A stretch of DNA of 64,000 bases from Anseranas semipalmata. Lineage: Eukaryota; Chordata; Aves; Anseriformes; Anseranatidae. The position numbers and the translations under genes are program-made. The stretch covers positions 37,267 to 101,266 of the forward strand of contig VXAA01001254.1 in assembly GCA_013399115.1 (NCBI GenBank). The letters are read 5' to 3'. The notes beneath the pieces were generated by a model. The model saw nothing but the letters and a program-made list of their open reading frames with translations, was not told the origin of the DNA and did no database searches. This document shows, one piece after another, positions 1 through 10,623 of this stretch (positions are counted from its first letter, which is position 1; every line of letters starts with the position of its first letter).

Positions 1-229
1 TTGCAACCAACAAGCCAGGGCTGAAGTGAGCATACCCAAAAAGTGTCCACATAAAGAGGTGCCTACCAGACAGCATTTATAGCGAAAATTCTCGTACTAT
101 TTCTGGGAAATAAGAATGGCTTGGCAAATCTCTGTATATTATTGCATGGAGCTTGGAGGAAAAAACAAACAAACAAACAACAAAAAAAAAACAAGAAGAA
201 TTAAAGATCTGCATGCAGTTGCAAAGTTA
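1..229. other. Unassigned AT-rich sequence
   Basis: I recognise no gene or repeat family here. An A-rich (AAAC)n tract lies at about 160-195. CR1 endonuclease-like sequence becomes recognisable only from about 230, so this could be unique flank or a CR1 5' part too decayed to see. Confidence 0.5.
160..195. repeat. (AAAC)n and poly-A simple repeat
   Basis: Four to five AAAC units run into a stretch of nine or more A. It is a simple A-rich tract directly upstream of the CR1 cluster. Confidence 0.85.
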
Positions 230-845
230 AGTTCTGACTGTGATCATACAGTAGTGCTGGTGGGGATGATGCCTTGTGGTGGGATAGCTTATGTGTCTAG
301 AGTGCTGAAATGGATGAATGCAGGCTTTATAGGAAGGTCAGGGTGGGGAGAGGGAGTGACCCTTTGTGTGAGAGAGCAGTGGGAGTGCTTGGAGCTGTGC
401 CCTGAGGATGGATGATGAGGCAGCTGAGGGTTTACAGTGTAGGTTTAGAGGGCAGGCCAACACAGGCAACATTGTGGAGGGTGTCAGCTATAAACAGTCT
501 GAGCAGGAAGAAGTAGTAGACAAGGTCATCTTCAAGCAACTGGAAGAAGCTTTATATATACAGGACCTGGTCCTCATGGGGTGCTTTTACCACTAGGGAG
601 GGAGTGGGGGAGATTCCTGAAGACTTGGTGTAAACAAATGTCACTGAAGAAAGGCAAGAAGGAGGATCCAGTGAACTACAGGCTAGTTATTCTCACGTTG
701 ATGCCTGGGAAGGTGATAGAACAGGTAATCCTGGAAGCCATTTCCAAAGGTATGAAGGACAAGAAGGTGATTGGGAGTAGTCAGTATGAATTTGAGGTGG
801 AAGTGATGCTTAACCAACCTGATTAGCCTTGTACAATGAGATGTA
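230..845 (+). mobile_element. CR1 LINE copy A, endonuclease joined to RT by an internal deletion
   Basis: This is a decayed non-LTR retrotransposon fragment. Around 341-410 one frame reads GWGEGVTLCVREQ, matching the CR1 endonuclease (EN) segment that normally reads GRRGGGVALYVRE. At about 564-593 another frame reads DLVLMGCFYH, the decayed form of the CR1 endonuclease motif DLVLMGDFNH, with the catalytic-type D and N lost. From about 605 the frame shifts into RT N-terminal sequence (GKKEDPVNYR near 656-685, then LMPGKVIEQ, KVIGSSQ), ending near CTTAACCAACCTGATTAGCC at 809-828. A full CR1 ORF2 has several hundred codons between these two blocks, so an internal deletion of most of the EN C-terminus and linker is inferred at about 596-640. 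Several frame changes show it is dead. The family call is from memory of CR1 proteins, without alignment. Confidence 0.85.
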
Positions 846-985
846 TTTGTGCTTGGAATTGCCCTGACCCAGGTGCAGCACCTTGCACTTGGCCTTGCTG
901 AACTTCATGAGGTTCACATAGGCCCACCTCTCAAGCCTGTCAAAGTCCCTCTGGATGGCATCCCTTCCCTCCAGAATGTCATAGT
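846..985 (-). mobile_element. CR1 LINE fragment D, inverted
   Basis: Read on the minus strand, this stretch encodes LEGRDAIQRDFDRLERWA followed by [20 protein letters not shown]. This is the RT C-terminal region of CR1, and the same block occurs on the plus strand in copy L near 59255-59360. It lies in opposite orientation to copies A and B on either side. Homology fades just beyond LEGR, at about 985. It could be an independent 3'-truncated insertion or an inverted piece of one of the neighbours. Confidence 0.75.
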
Positions 986-1154
986 AGTTCTTCTCTACTG
1001 CAGCTAAATAGGTATTTGCAAGCAATTGAAGCTTTAAGGTCTTTCTCCAAACAGCACGAATGCAGGAATTGATGCTCTTACCAAAATCCTGTGACCTACC
1101 CCTCCGGTATCTGTTTTGCCTGAACTGGGTCCAACATTGCTTAAGATCTTCCTT
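986..1154. other. Unassigned spacer inside the CR1 cluster
   Basis: These 169 bp separate inverted fragment D from copy B. Neither strand reads as CR1 protein to my eye, although a minus-strand frame stays open through it. It may be non-CR1 filler DNA or CR1 sequence too diverged to see. Confidence 0.5.
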
Positions 1155-1937
1155 CGTGACTTGGACCAAGGGGCAGAGTTCACCCTCAGCAAGTATATAG
1201 GTGAAACAAAACCGGGATAACAGGTTGATACATCAAATGATTGTGCTGCATTTCAGAAGGACTTCATGAGATTCCTGTCAGCCCATTGCTCCTACCTGTT
1301 GAAATTCTACAAAGTCCTGTACCTGGGAAGAAATAACCCCATGTACCATTACAGACCAGGGGCCACCTGTCTGGAAGCAGCTTTGCAAGAAAAGGGCATG
1401 GGGGTCCAGTTGGACATGAAGCTGAGCATGAGGCAGCAGTGTGCTCTCATGGCAAAACAGGTCAGCATCATCGTGGGCTGCATTAGGAAAATCGTTGCCA
1501 TCAGGTCTGTGGCAGCGATTCTTCCCCTCTACTCAGCAATGATGAAGCTACATCTGGAGTGCTGTGTAGAGTTTTGGGCTCACCACTACAAGAGAGACAA
1601 GAGGCTGGAATAAGTCCAGCAAAGGGCCATGAATATGCTTAAAGGGCTGGAGCATCTCTCACATGAGGAAAGCCTGAGAGAGCTGGGACTGTTCAGCCTA
1701 GAAAAGAGAAGGCTCAGGGGGATCTTGTCAATGTGTATGAATATCCACTGGGAGGGAATAAAGAAGATGGAACCAGTTTTCTTCTTGGTGGTACACAATG
1801 AATGGACAAGAGGCAACAGACACAAATTGAAATACAAGAAAATCCATTTAAGCATAAGAATGTTTTTTACTCTAAGAGTAATAAAACTGTTCCAAGTAAG
1901 CAAAACAGGTTGCCCAGAGAGGTTGTGGAGTCCCCAT
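1155..1937 (+). mobile_element. CR1 LINE copy B, 5' portion, interrupted by copy C
   Basis: This is an old CR1 RT fragment. It opens with ACTTGGACCAAGGGG, the degraded form of CR1 FINDLDEG, then CCCTCAGCAAG (TLSK). The catalytic pair, normally FADDTK, reads YIGETK at 1194-1211, so both acidic residues of the DD are changed. The 1266-1613 frame reads LKFYKVLYLGRNNP and ends with the thumb-like segment LPLYSAMMKLHLECCVEFW. From about 1620 the typical noncoding-strand landmarks follow (GGACTGTTCAGCCTAGAAAAGAG, shown only in part by position 1688-1710). At GAGTCCCCAT (about 1928-1937) the CR1 homology stops mid-element and the start of copy C follows. The rest of this copy resumes at about 2875. 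Confidence 0.9.
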
Positions 1938-2600
1938 GTTTTCATAAATGATTTGGATGAAGGACTTGAAGGTTTCTTAAGCAAGTTTGTGGATGATACC
2001 AAATTGGGTGGAGCTGTTGACTCCGTTGAGGGTGGTGAGGCCTTACAGAGAGATCTGGACAAATTAGAGAACTGGGCAATCACCAACAATATGGAGTTTA
2101 AGAACAGCAAGTGCCGGATTCTGCACCTGGGAAGAGGCAACCCTGGTTACACGTACAGACTGGGGAACAAGTTGCTGGAGAGCAGCCCCGCAGAGAGGGA
2201 TCTGGGGGTTTTGGTCGACAGCAAGCTGAACATGAGCCAGCAGTGTGCCCTGGCAGCCAGGAGGGCCAACCGTATCCTGGGGTGCATCAGGCACAGCATT
2301 GCTAGTCGTTTGAGGGAAGGGATTGTCCCGCTCTACTCTGCACTGGTGTGGCCTCGCCTCGAGTACTGTGTGCAGTTCTGGGCACCACAGTACAGGAAGG
2401 ACATAAAACTATTACAGAGTGTCCAAAGGAGGGCAACAAAGATGGTAAAGGATCTAGAGGGCAAGACGTGTGAGGAGCGGCTGAATTCACTTGGTTTGTT
2501 CAACCTGGAGAGGAGGAGACTGAGGGGAGGCCTCATGGCGGCCTGCAACTTCCTCAGGAGGGGAGCGGAGGGGCAAGCGCTGATCTCTGCTCTCTGGTGA
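1629..2600 (+). pseudogene. Chimeric RT open frame across the B/C junction
   Basis: The longest open frame in the window, 323 codons, is an artefact of nesting. About the first 103 codons are read from copy B's decayed sequence, largely out of its original frame (ATG at 1629, no CR1-like N-terminus). About the last 220 are copy C's RT palm-to-thumb region, starting at [15 protein letters not shown]. No EN domain, no RT fingers and no promoter are present, so it cannot act as a retrotransposase. It would be mis-annotated easily as a reverse transcriptase-like gene by ORF-based gene prediction. Confidence 0.85.
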
Positions 2601-2874
2601 CAGCGACAGGACCCGAGGGAACGGCATGGAGCTGTGACAGGGGAGGGTCAGGCTGGGTGTCAGGAAAAGGTTCTTCACCGAGAAGGTGGTGGGGCACTGG
2701 AACAGGCTCCCCAGGGCAGTGCTCACGGCACCGAGCCTGACAGAGTTCAAGAAGCGTTTGGACAATGCTCTCAGACACATGGTCTGATTTTTGGGTTGGT
2801 CCTATGGGGACCCAGGAGTTGGACTCGATGATCCTTGTGGGTCCCTTCCAACTCACATATTCTATGATTCTATG
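1938..2874 (+). mobile_element. CR1 LINE copy C, 5'-truncated, nested in copy B
   Basis: This is a relatively fresh CR1 copy. It begins within the RT at FINDLDEG and runs through FVDDTKLGG (catalytic DD at 1992-1997 intact), [33 protein letters not shown] and [20 protein letters not shown]. The open frame ends at the TGA at 2598-2600; a frame change then separates it from the C-terminal codons, which normally continue to LRHMV (seen in another frame near 2770-2785). The 3' UTR ends in two ATTCTATG octamers at 2859-2874, the diagnostic CR1 3' terminus. The 3' half closely resembles copy K at 56449-56926. The 5' truncation, the intact 3' octamers and the position inside copy B fit target-primed reverse transcription into an older element. 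Confidence 0.95.
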
Positions 2875-2990
2875 ATATTCAAAACTGCGACTTGGCAGGA
2901 TGCAGTCAGGGCAGCCTGCTCTGACACTGCTTTGAGCAGTGGGTTGGCCTAGACAGTCTTCAGAGGTGCCTTCCAACCTAAATATTCTCC
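2875..2990 (+). mobile_element. CR1 LINE copy B, 3' portion after the nested insertion
   Basis: Immediately after copy C's terminal octamers the sequence resumes as CR1 3' UTR: ATATTCAAAACTGCGACTTG, then GCAGCCTGCTCTG, GAGCAGTGGGTTGGCCTAGA, and GGTGCCTTCCAACC at about 2967-2980. It parallels copy L at 59950-60055 step for step. Together with 1155-1937 it reconstitutes one element, with only a few bases missing or ambiguous at the target. The terminal octamer is degraded (AAATATTCTCC). Confidence 0.9.
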
Positions 2991-5900
2991 AACTCTCCAA
3001 CTTCGGTGTGCAGAGGGAATGTTAATTATCACCAGGACAGTGCAACAAAGTCTGTCTTCATGCTGAGACTAGCATGATTCTACCCTCCATCGAGATTGAA
3101 GTTGAGGAGGGGAGTGTTCCACCAAGAACAAGACGAGGCTGAGCGTGAAGAGCAATGATTGCATTTCTGAGATGCCGAACTAACAGCTGGATGTTCAAAA
3201 CTCAGCTGCCTCATTTACATTGATCTCTGTGGCTAAATTACATTTAGAAGATGACCTTATGTATCAGCAAATGATGACGTTTATCACGGCCATCGCTTCC
3301 CTAATTTCCTCATCCTTTCTTTCTCTGAGAGTGTTGGAAGTACGGCACACTATGTTCCATAATCCTCTCTCTGAAAAACTCGCTTTTCTTTCAGAGGAGA
3401 TGAGTCATTTCTTCAGTTCTTTCATCTGCTATCACTGGCATCCCTTTCTATTTCTTTCATCCCTCAGAGTTGTCTTCCACCTCTTATCCTGCATAAAAAA
3501 AAACACCTACCTCATTCAGTTATTTTCTAATCTAGGGGCCCTTCCCTGCTTCCTACATCCACCCCTGTTTTGTCACAGACCTCATTAGCCAGCTCAGTCT
3601 CCACAGACTTTTCTCACCCACTCTGAAAACTGCTGTTATATTACCTAGTGCAAAAAGAAACTGTGCTGGAAATCCGTGACTTAGAGTATTCCCTTTAGCA
3701 AAACGCTCAGAAGTATATTCAGCCTCCTTCCCCCCCACACACAGTGCACTCTAACATCCTTTGTTCTTGTGATTACTAAGTAAGAAAAGATTAGGAAGAA
3801 ATAATCTTCAGGGATGAAACCCTTCTTTGCTCATCTAAGTAAACTGTCTTGCATGTTCAAACTGTCCTAGTCACTGCAGCTGTGATTGTTGATGCATTCC
3901 ATCAAGTCTTTGTTAATTTTTCTGACACTTTTTCTGAGACTCCCTTTGTCCTAGTCTATCTGATGAAAGCAAAATTCTTAGCATTGTCTTAAAAAGCAGT
4001 ATGTGGCACTCTTCATATAGGTGGCTTTTTAAATCAATCACTACTTTTTAAACGAAAAAAAATTGTCCCTGCACAGTGTAGTTTGGATATTGGTGTTACA
4101 ACTTGTGTGAGCACTTCATTTGAAGAGCAAAGCACCCTGGGCCAGTTTCAGAGGTGAGCTAGCATTGTACTAAATCTTAAAGAGAGTTTAATCCTACAAG
4201 TGCTGCCCAACTGCCAGCATCAGTGCTTGCATCCAAAACCTACTGCTCCCAAATCTGCTTGGTTGCACTTAACCCTGGAGGTCTGTGAGCTTTGGTACTT
4301 AGAAGATAACTCCTAAGTATGACCAGAGCTACCTTGCAGGCCGGCAGGTCACACTAAGGCACTAAGCAGACGCTAGTCTGTTTACAAATGTAAACTGTTT
4401 AGTTCTTGTAAATGTTCTTGGAGGACAACTGCTAGATCAGCTGCAGTTCAAGTCAGGGCCCTCATCTTCTGTCAGTGCCACAGTGTTTGAACCATTTATC
4501 AGGATATGAGAAACCAAGAATCAGCCCCGTTTCCTCCTGATGGAATACATATATCTGCTATATGTTTTTAAGATTTTTTGAGAAGGGCTGTTTTCTACTG
4601 TTAGGTGTACTGAAGTTGTTGTACCTCTACAAGAATAATTCATTTAAGGCCACAGATAAAGGGAGCAAGCTTGATTCTATGGTTTGGTTATTAGGGCAAT
4701 TGCGTGGGAGAGATTTATAGTCTGCTGAAGTAAGACAAGTTATATAAGTTATACTAAAATACATAAATAGCTCATTGGGAAAGTGGACTTCAGAAGGTAA
4801 GAGAAGGTGGACTGCAGATATTCTTTGTGCATAATCTCCAAGGGTGTTTTATTTTTTCTAGTTCTCATTGCCACAGACACAATTATTCTGGTTCTCGGTG
4901 CTTTGCAATTTTCCACTTAGTGTCAACCATTACTGTCAATCTTTGCAAATGTAAAGTCTCAGTTACTTGTCTTTATCAGACTTGATTTCTTTCTAGAAGT
5001 TAGAAAACAGAACAATGTCACTGTTCTTCTACAGTAATACTTTAATGTATATATTGATTTTAAAAAATGTTCCAGTTGCTGTGATTTCCTTTTTTTTTCT
5101 CCCATTCCCCACCAAGTTGAACTAACCAACCTGTTTGTTCTTGGTAATTTTGAGCAGTAGCGTGAGAGTTCTTTGTGCCTGGACAGCGGGGAATTCAGCT
5201 AGTTTTGCCTAATTATAGCTTCATTTTTGATCATTTCAATTTACAGTGCTTTTCCTGCTGTCCTTCATACACCATCTTCTTGGGGTGCTTAATAAATTAC
5301 AGGCTCTCTAGTGCTAGTATAGCTGAGTGGGCAGTAAACAGTATTTTATCACTTCCGTACCGGAATGTTTTTTTTCTATGAGTCTTTATTCTTCCAGAAA
5401 CAGAAGGACGGGTATTTAAAATTAATGAAACACACTTAGAGAGACATTACTTTGAAGTACAGGAGAAAAAAGGAAAAAAAAAACATTACTCCGTAGTGAT
5501 CTCTTTCCACATAAGGAAACATGCCCATCATACTCTGGACCTGGAAATTGATTTTCTCATCTTGTGACAGGAGAAAAAGCACTTGAAACCTAGTCTAATT
5601 AATAAACTAATTATGTTTCTACTACATTTTGCCTTCACTTTTGAAAGCACTGGGAGTTTTTAGATGTTTTTAAATGTTTTTAATGAACAGAAAATAAGGT
5701 TATTGATTGAGAAGAAGTTGGTCACTTGCTGGTGCAGAAAGGAAAGTGTTTGTTAGTATTTTTTCCTCAGAATTTGTTTCTAGTGCTTACTCTTTTAAGA
5801 AGAGATACAAATCTTTCCAGGCATACCATTTAATAAGATGATGCCACTTTAATTTTGTCTGCTAAGCAACCAGAAGAGGTTGTGGATTCTTTACAGTGAA

Positions 5901-6081
5901 AGGATCTGTTTGAAAAGAACCTACACAATTATTTACAAAAGAGGAAAACTGCAACAAACTGCTTCATGCAAATTGTTGAAATAGTCTCATTAGGAAGAAT
6001 TTGTATAGATATGGAAGGAGCAAAGAGAGAGGAATTACAGAAATGGCGATACAAATCTTAATGTATTGCACTTTGAAACAT

Positions 6082-6103
6082 TTCAATTTGCATGCAAATT
6101 GAA
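6082..6103. promoter_or_regulatory. Perfect 22-bp palindrome with two overlapping octamer motifs
   Basis: Eleven base pairs on each side of the centre (between 6092 and 6093) are exactly complementary. The core ATTTGCATGCAAAT contains ATTTGCAT and its reverse complement ATGCAAAT sharing the central AT. ATGCAAAT is the classic octamer bound by POU/OCT transcription factors. The symmetry and motif are seen directly; any regulatory role is inference. AT-rich DNA can produce such a palindrome by chance, but a length of 22 is notable. Confidence 0.35.
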
Positions 6104-7384
6104 CATTGAATTAAAAAGCTTTAAAAAAATTAAAGCATGAGCTATTTTATAAATTAAGAGAATATGTAAAAAGCTGACAACATTTGTGCTTGTTTCTCTG
6201 CTATTCCCTGTAGCATATATGTTGTGATCTTTAGTATTACTCTTCTATTAAAGAAGTGTAAAAGAGTTCAGATTTAATTTCAGAAAGCCATATACTGCAG
6301 TACAATGCAATGTTATTGCAAGACAGTTATTGCTATTAATAGTTATGTATATATTATCCCTGATACAATAACCAGAAAGGTGAAAGGAAGCAAATTCATT
6401 TGAAGAACACGATCAGTTAAAAAAAAGGTTTTGAAAAAAATGGAATGAAAAAATGCTATATAAATATTAATCACATTTAGTTTTAAGTGTATCTGCAAAT
6501 TACAGATAAATTATAGTGGATAAGTTACTTTGCCACTGGAAATTACATAATGAGAGCTGTTATGCAATGGGATTGCCTGTATTACTGTGTAAGGAATGAT
6601 ACGGTGCCTGCTTTTAGTTGTCTATCACTAAATTAGTATCTATTGGCCAAGCCATTGCTCATGATAAAGTGTCTTTATTTTTGCATAAAGTAGTAACTTG
6701 TTATCTTAAAATTCAGTGCTTCTAATGCACTTACAGGAATATCTCTTTGTTAAGTCTATTGGAAATTCTTGCTCCCAAGTACTGGAAAATAATTGGACAT
6801 GAAAATTAATAATAATTTTCAGAGAAAGAAACTCTTGTTTAACATTTTTCCACATTGAGGCTTGTTTGTTTATAAGCTTATCTAAGCCATTCGTACTAAT
6901 ATCAAGAGGAAACATACATGTGAAGAGGAAAAAAAGACTTGCAGTTTATTGACAAAATTACATTATGGGATTTTACTATGAAAATTTTAGGTTTATTGGG
7001 CCAGCAGACTGCACCAAAATGTAAAGTTATTGGGTATTAATATTTCTTTCATTTGTTGTGGAAACAGTATGGCTATCCTAATGTGCTCAGCATGTTTTAT
7101 GGAAATATCCAAACATGTCTGACTCCCATTCAGGTCTTCATTCTTTTGTCCCTTGGCTTTAATTAGCTTTGGATTGCTCTTATGTGGTCTGTATTACAAA
7201 TGAAATAAGAAGAAATGTTTTTGTGATGTTAAGTAAATGGAAGAAGCAATTGGAAAAAATACATAGTATTTTTGAATATGCAGTCAACATTGATGCTACA
7301 GCAAAACCCATCAGAATTCCTAACAGAATTAGGTTGTTTTTGTCAGTTGATGTTTGAAGGTTACCAACCAATGTGCGCAGCCTG

Positions 7385-7432
7385 ATAGCTTGTTTAGCGC
7401 AGTGCATGGAGCACGGACTCTTACCTCGTAGC
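7385..7432 (+). repeat. Possible relic of a tRNA-headed SINE (MIR-like), very weak
   Basis: The stretch GCGCAGTGCATGGAGCACGG followed by ACTCTTACCTCG resembles the tRNA-derived head of CORE-SINEs such as MIR (GTGGTTAAGAGCACGG, ACTCTGG) and the D-arm/anticodon region of some tRNAs. It cannot fold into a complete tRNA: no matching acceptor stem or convincing T-arm follows. Ancient MIR-type relics do occur in birds, but this call is a guess by eye. Confidence 0.15.
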
Positions 7433-10369
7433 TTCCATAGAAGTGCTTGGGTCTTGTTATGTGAAATCCTGATAACTCTGATAGATTTCTGAAGTAGCAG
7501 GAGAATGGTCTTTTAAAATGGTAACAAAAGCAAATTCTAAAGGCAGAGGAGTGAAGGTCCTTAGGCTTTCTGTAGTAAATGTGATTTAAAGAACTTGCAA
7601 GGAAGAACCCAAGGAGAAATGGGCATGAAGATGGGAAAAATAAACGCTACTGAAAACTGCCTTTGGCATTATCGCTTCAATACTTCTGTGCAGTTTCTTG
7701 ATGCTATATTTCCCTTAACAAGAAATCAGAAAATAGTGGCTGTTTATTAAAACATTCCATACATGGGAAGTATACTTTATATGTTCCATACTGGGAAGTT
7801 CTCATGAACTGCTTTTCATTTTTAACTGGAACTCTAATACAATCAACCTATTTTTCTATGTAGCTAAACCTAGCTGTTAACATCACTGGAATACAAATGA
7901 ATAGCAAATAAAATACTTGTGTACTGAAAATATGCAATAAGGAAGGAGAAACTGTAAGCCAGATCTATGGATTAAATATTACTTTAGAAGCCTGAAGGAA
8001 GGCAGTCAGATTTTCAAGCACGTGGAGATACATACTTCCCAATTCCTTTAATTGCTTTCTAATACCCTTCACTCTTGAAACTCCCTAAATGTCGATCATC
8101 CTTTTGTATGCCTTCATGATTGTAATGATTGCTTGTGTTTGTATTTAACTCTAAGGATCTTTAAGAGCAGTGACTACTTAGTAATTACTGTAATATCTTC
8201 TTGTCAAAGTTTATCCTATTTGTGGTGTAAAGAAGCATTTTTGGCAATCCAAACAAGATGAGCACTGGTTTACTAAGTAGAACAGTTGCTGTAAATATCT
8301 TTGTCTTAACGTGAATGTATTTTCTGTGTTATTAAATCAGACTTTCCTGCATAAAATGGTAGCAGTAGAGAATAAATGTATTGGTTCACTATCATGGCAC
8401 AGTAATGTGTTGCATCTTTCTGTAGCATGCCGGCAGTGTAGAATAGAGAATAACATCTGATATTTTCTAGCTATTTGCATGGGTGGTGGTGTTGTAAAAC
8501 TAGCTTAACACCTTTTAACAATACATGTAGTCAATGCCTTTACCTCTTCTAGCTTGGAATGTATTTGGACGCTGTCTATTAGGAGGATTTTTGAGGGTGT
8601 CATTGGACTCTAAAGCCCACTTCTTATGACTCCTAACATTAAACAAGATCACTGGAAATTAGATAAGCCATTACCTTAGTGGAACTAAGGTTGTCTACAA
8701 CCAGATCCATCCATTTCTTCACTGTATGGAGAAAACCCATCCAAGTAGACTCGCAGGGCTTATGTTACTGCCCCATGAAATCTTTCTTTCTTGGAGATGA
8801 TATGTTGTAAGCGATGAGAGATAAACATTCAAATCCCTCCTGTATTCCAGGTATAGAGGAGAAGCCTGCCTTCTCTGTTGTGTCAGGGATTTTTGATAAA
8901 CAACTGAAATGTGCTATTATTTATGCAACAATAAATGCATAGAAATAACAAAAAAATTATGAAAATGAATTCAGAAAAATACCAAGGGTGAAATAGATTG
9001 TGAGCCTTTTATGGAGTGATCTTTGTTTCTATTTTTATGTATTTCTATGTGGCTACAAAACCTAAATGCTATTACAATACAAGAAGACTGTATTCATAGT
9101 TTTTAATACTTTCATTGGTATCTAGATGTTTTAAAATTTATAATCTTGCACTCCTTTCTTCTCTAAAGGTAATACAAAAGTAAGCAGCAAGATAAAATGG
9201 TAAGCGCTGCGTAACTCTGTGTATCATAAGTGTCTGTATGTATAAATAGATAATGTGTATAAATGTGTGGAAGGAACAGTTAACAAAATTGTTTCTATGA
9301 TCATTAATAATTCTTAGCAAGAAAAATTAAGTTCTTTAATACAAAATAGCAGAAAGAAATACATAACTCTTCTCTGGAACCTGTTAATATGTATTCATCC
9401 ATTGCAAGGTAGTGCAGGTTACATACCTTTCAATCTAAACAAAGTTTTGTTTCTTCAAAAATAAGCAATATTTGGCAGAATTGAGAAAAGAATTGAAAAT
9501 TCTGAGGATTATGTTTCTGAGTGACAACTGATGAGAAGAATGAATTTCAATTAACAATTGTGATATGCATTACATGAAGCAAAAAGTTATGTATAATTTT
9601 GTAAGGAGGCTTTAATCCTGGTATCAATGAATATGTTACCAGCTTGTAAAATAACCCATCTCTTGTTCTTTCATACTCATTTGACATCTATTTTCTCTGG
9701 GTCATGCCTAGCAACAGGCATCACTTCAACATTGTGGGAGTAGTTTCAGCGCTGCATGAAATATATGATATCTTCTGCTCTTTATTAAATAAAAACGGCT
9801 AAATAACAGGATTTTGCATGTGAAAATACCTTAAAGAAAAAAATAAATCAAGTCAGCTATGGAGTCTGTTCTGTATTTTTTTATTCTGTACAAACAAGGA
9901 TGTTTGTTCCCCTAGTTTCCCTTCAGAGAATTTCCTCCATATCACCACACATTGTTGTGCTCCACCTTTAGACCATCCAAACTTTGATATGTTTATTTGT
10001 TACAGGTGTAGTGGCTGTGTTTCAAGCTTCTTTCTGCTACTTATTAGCTGAAAAAATGAAACTCTCAGTTGCTAGATATCGAATGCCTAATCAAATGGCA
10101 GTTCAGCTTTCAATCTAAAAGTGCATGGACAAAGACCACTTGATTCACAGTGCTCTATGTTTCAGAGATTTAATTTCATTTGTTCTTTACAAGTAATGTA
10201 AACTTTAGGTGATTCTACTTGATTTTTTTCTTTACGTCTTTCCTGTGTTCCAAAGGTTTCTTGTTTAATTAGTCTTCATCTTCCATTTTTCTGTTTCTTT
10301 TTTTTCTTGGTTACATTCATTTTATCAAATTTAAGCTATTAGTTCAATGCTCTCTTTACTTCTTTGCAG

Positions 10370-10623
10370 AAGAGTTGATGTTGCACTGTACAATGCCAGC
10401 CTGCAGATGGGAAAAGACTGGATCTCATCACACTCCCTGACCTTTGATTCCTGTGAAGTAGAGAATGGTACCGCATCAAAAGGGCACTTCAGATTCTGTT
10501 GCCTTCACTTGTGGCACATGATGTTGGTATCTTTGAAAAAGGAGCCCATAACCAACATATTCTACCTAGTAGAAGACGTGATGTCCCTGTGGTTAGGTAT
10601 AGTGACAGACTGTGTTGTTGGAG
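10370..10623 (+). other. Exon-like open segment with consensus splice sites
   Basis: A pyrimidine-rich tract ending TTCTTTGCAG (AG at 10368-10369) precedes a 254-nt segment that is open in one frame. It is followed by GAG then GTATGT, a strong donor consensus with GT at 10624-10625. The encoded peptide (VALYNASLQMGKDW, later HFRFCCLHLWHMM) belongs to no family I recognise. Such combinations arise by chance in 64 kb, so this is a candidate only. Confidence 0.15.

Noticed and set aside
2111..3000. Several other-frame and minus-strand open frames over CR1 copies B and C
   Set aside because: They are shadow frames of CR1 sequence; none reads as a CR1 or other known protein in that frame.
7385..7460. 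Functional tRNA gene
   Set aside because: No acceptor-stem pairing and no convincing T-arm; only a D-arm/anticodon-like resemblance.
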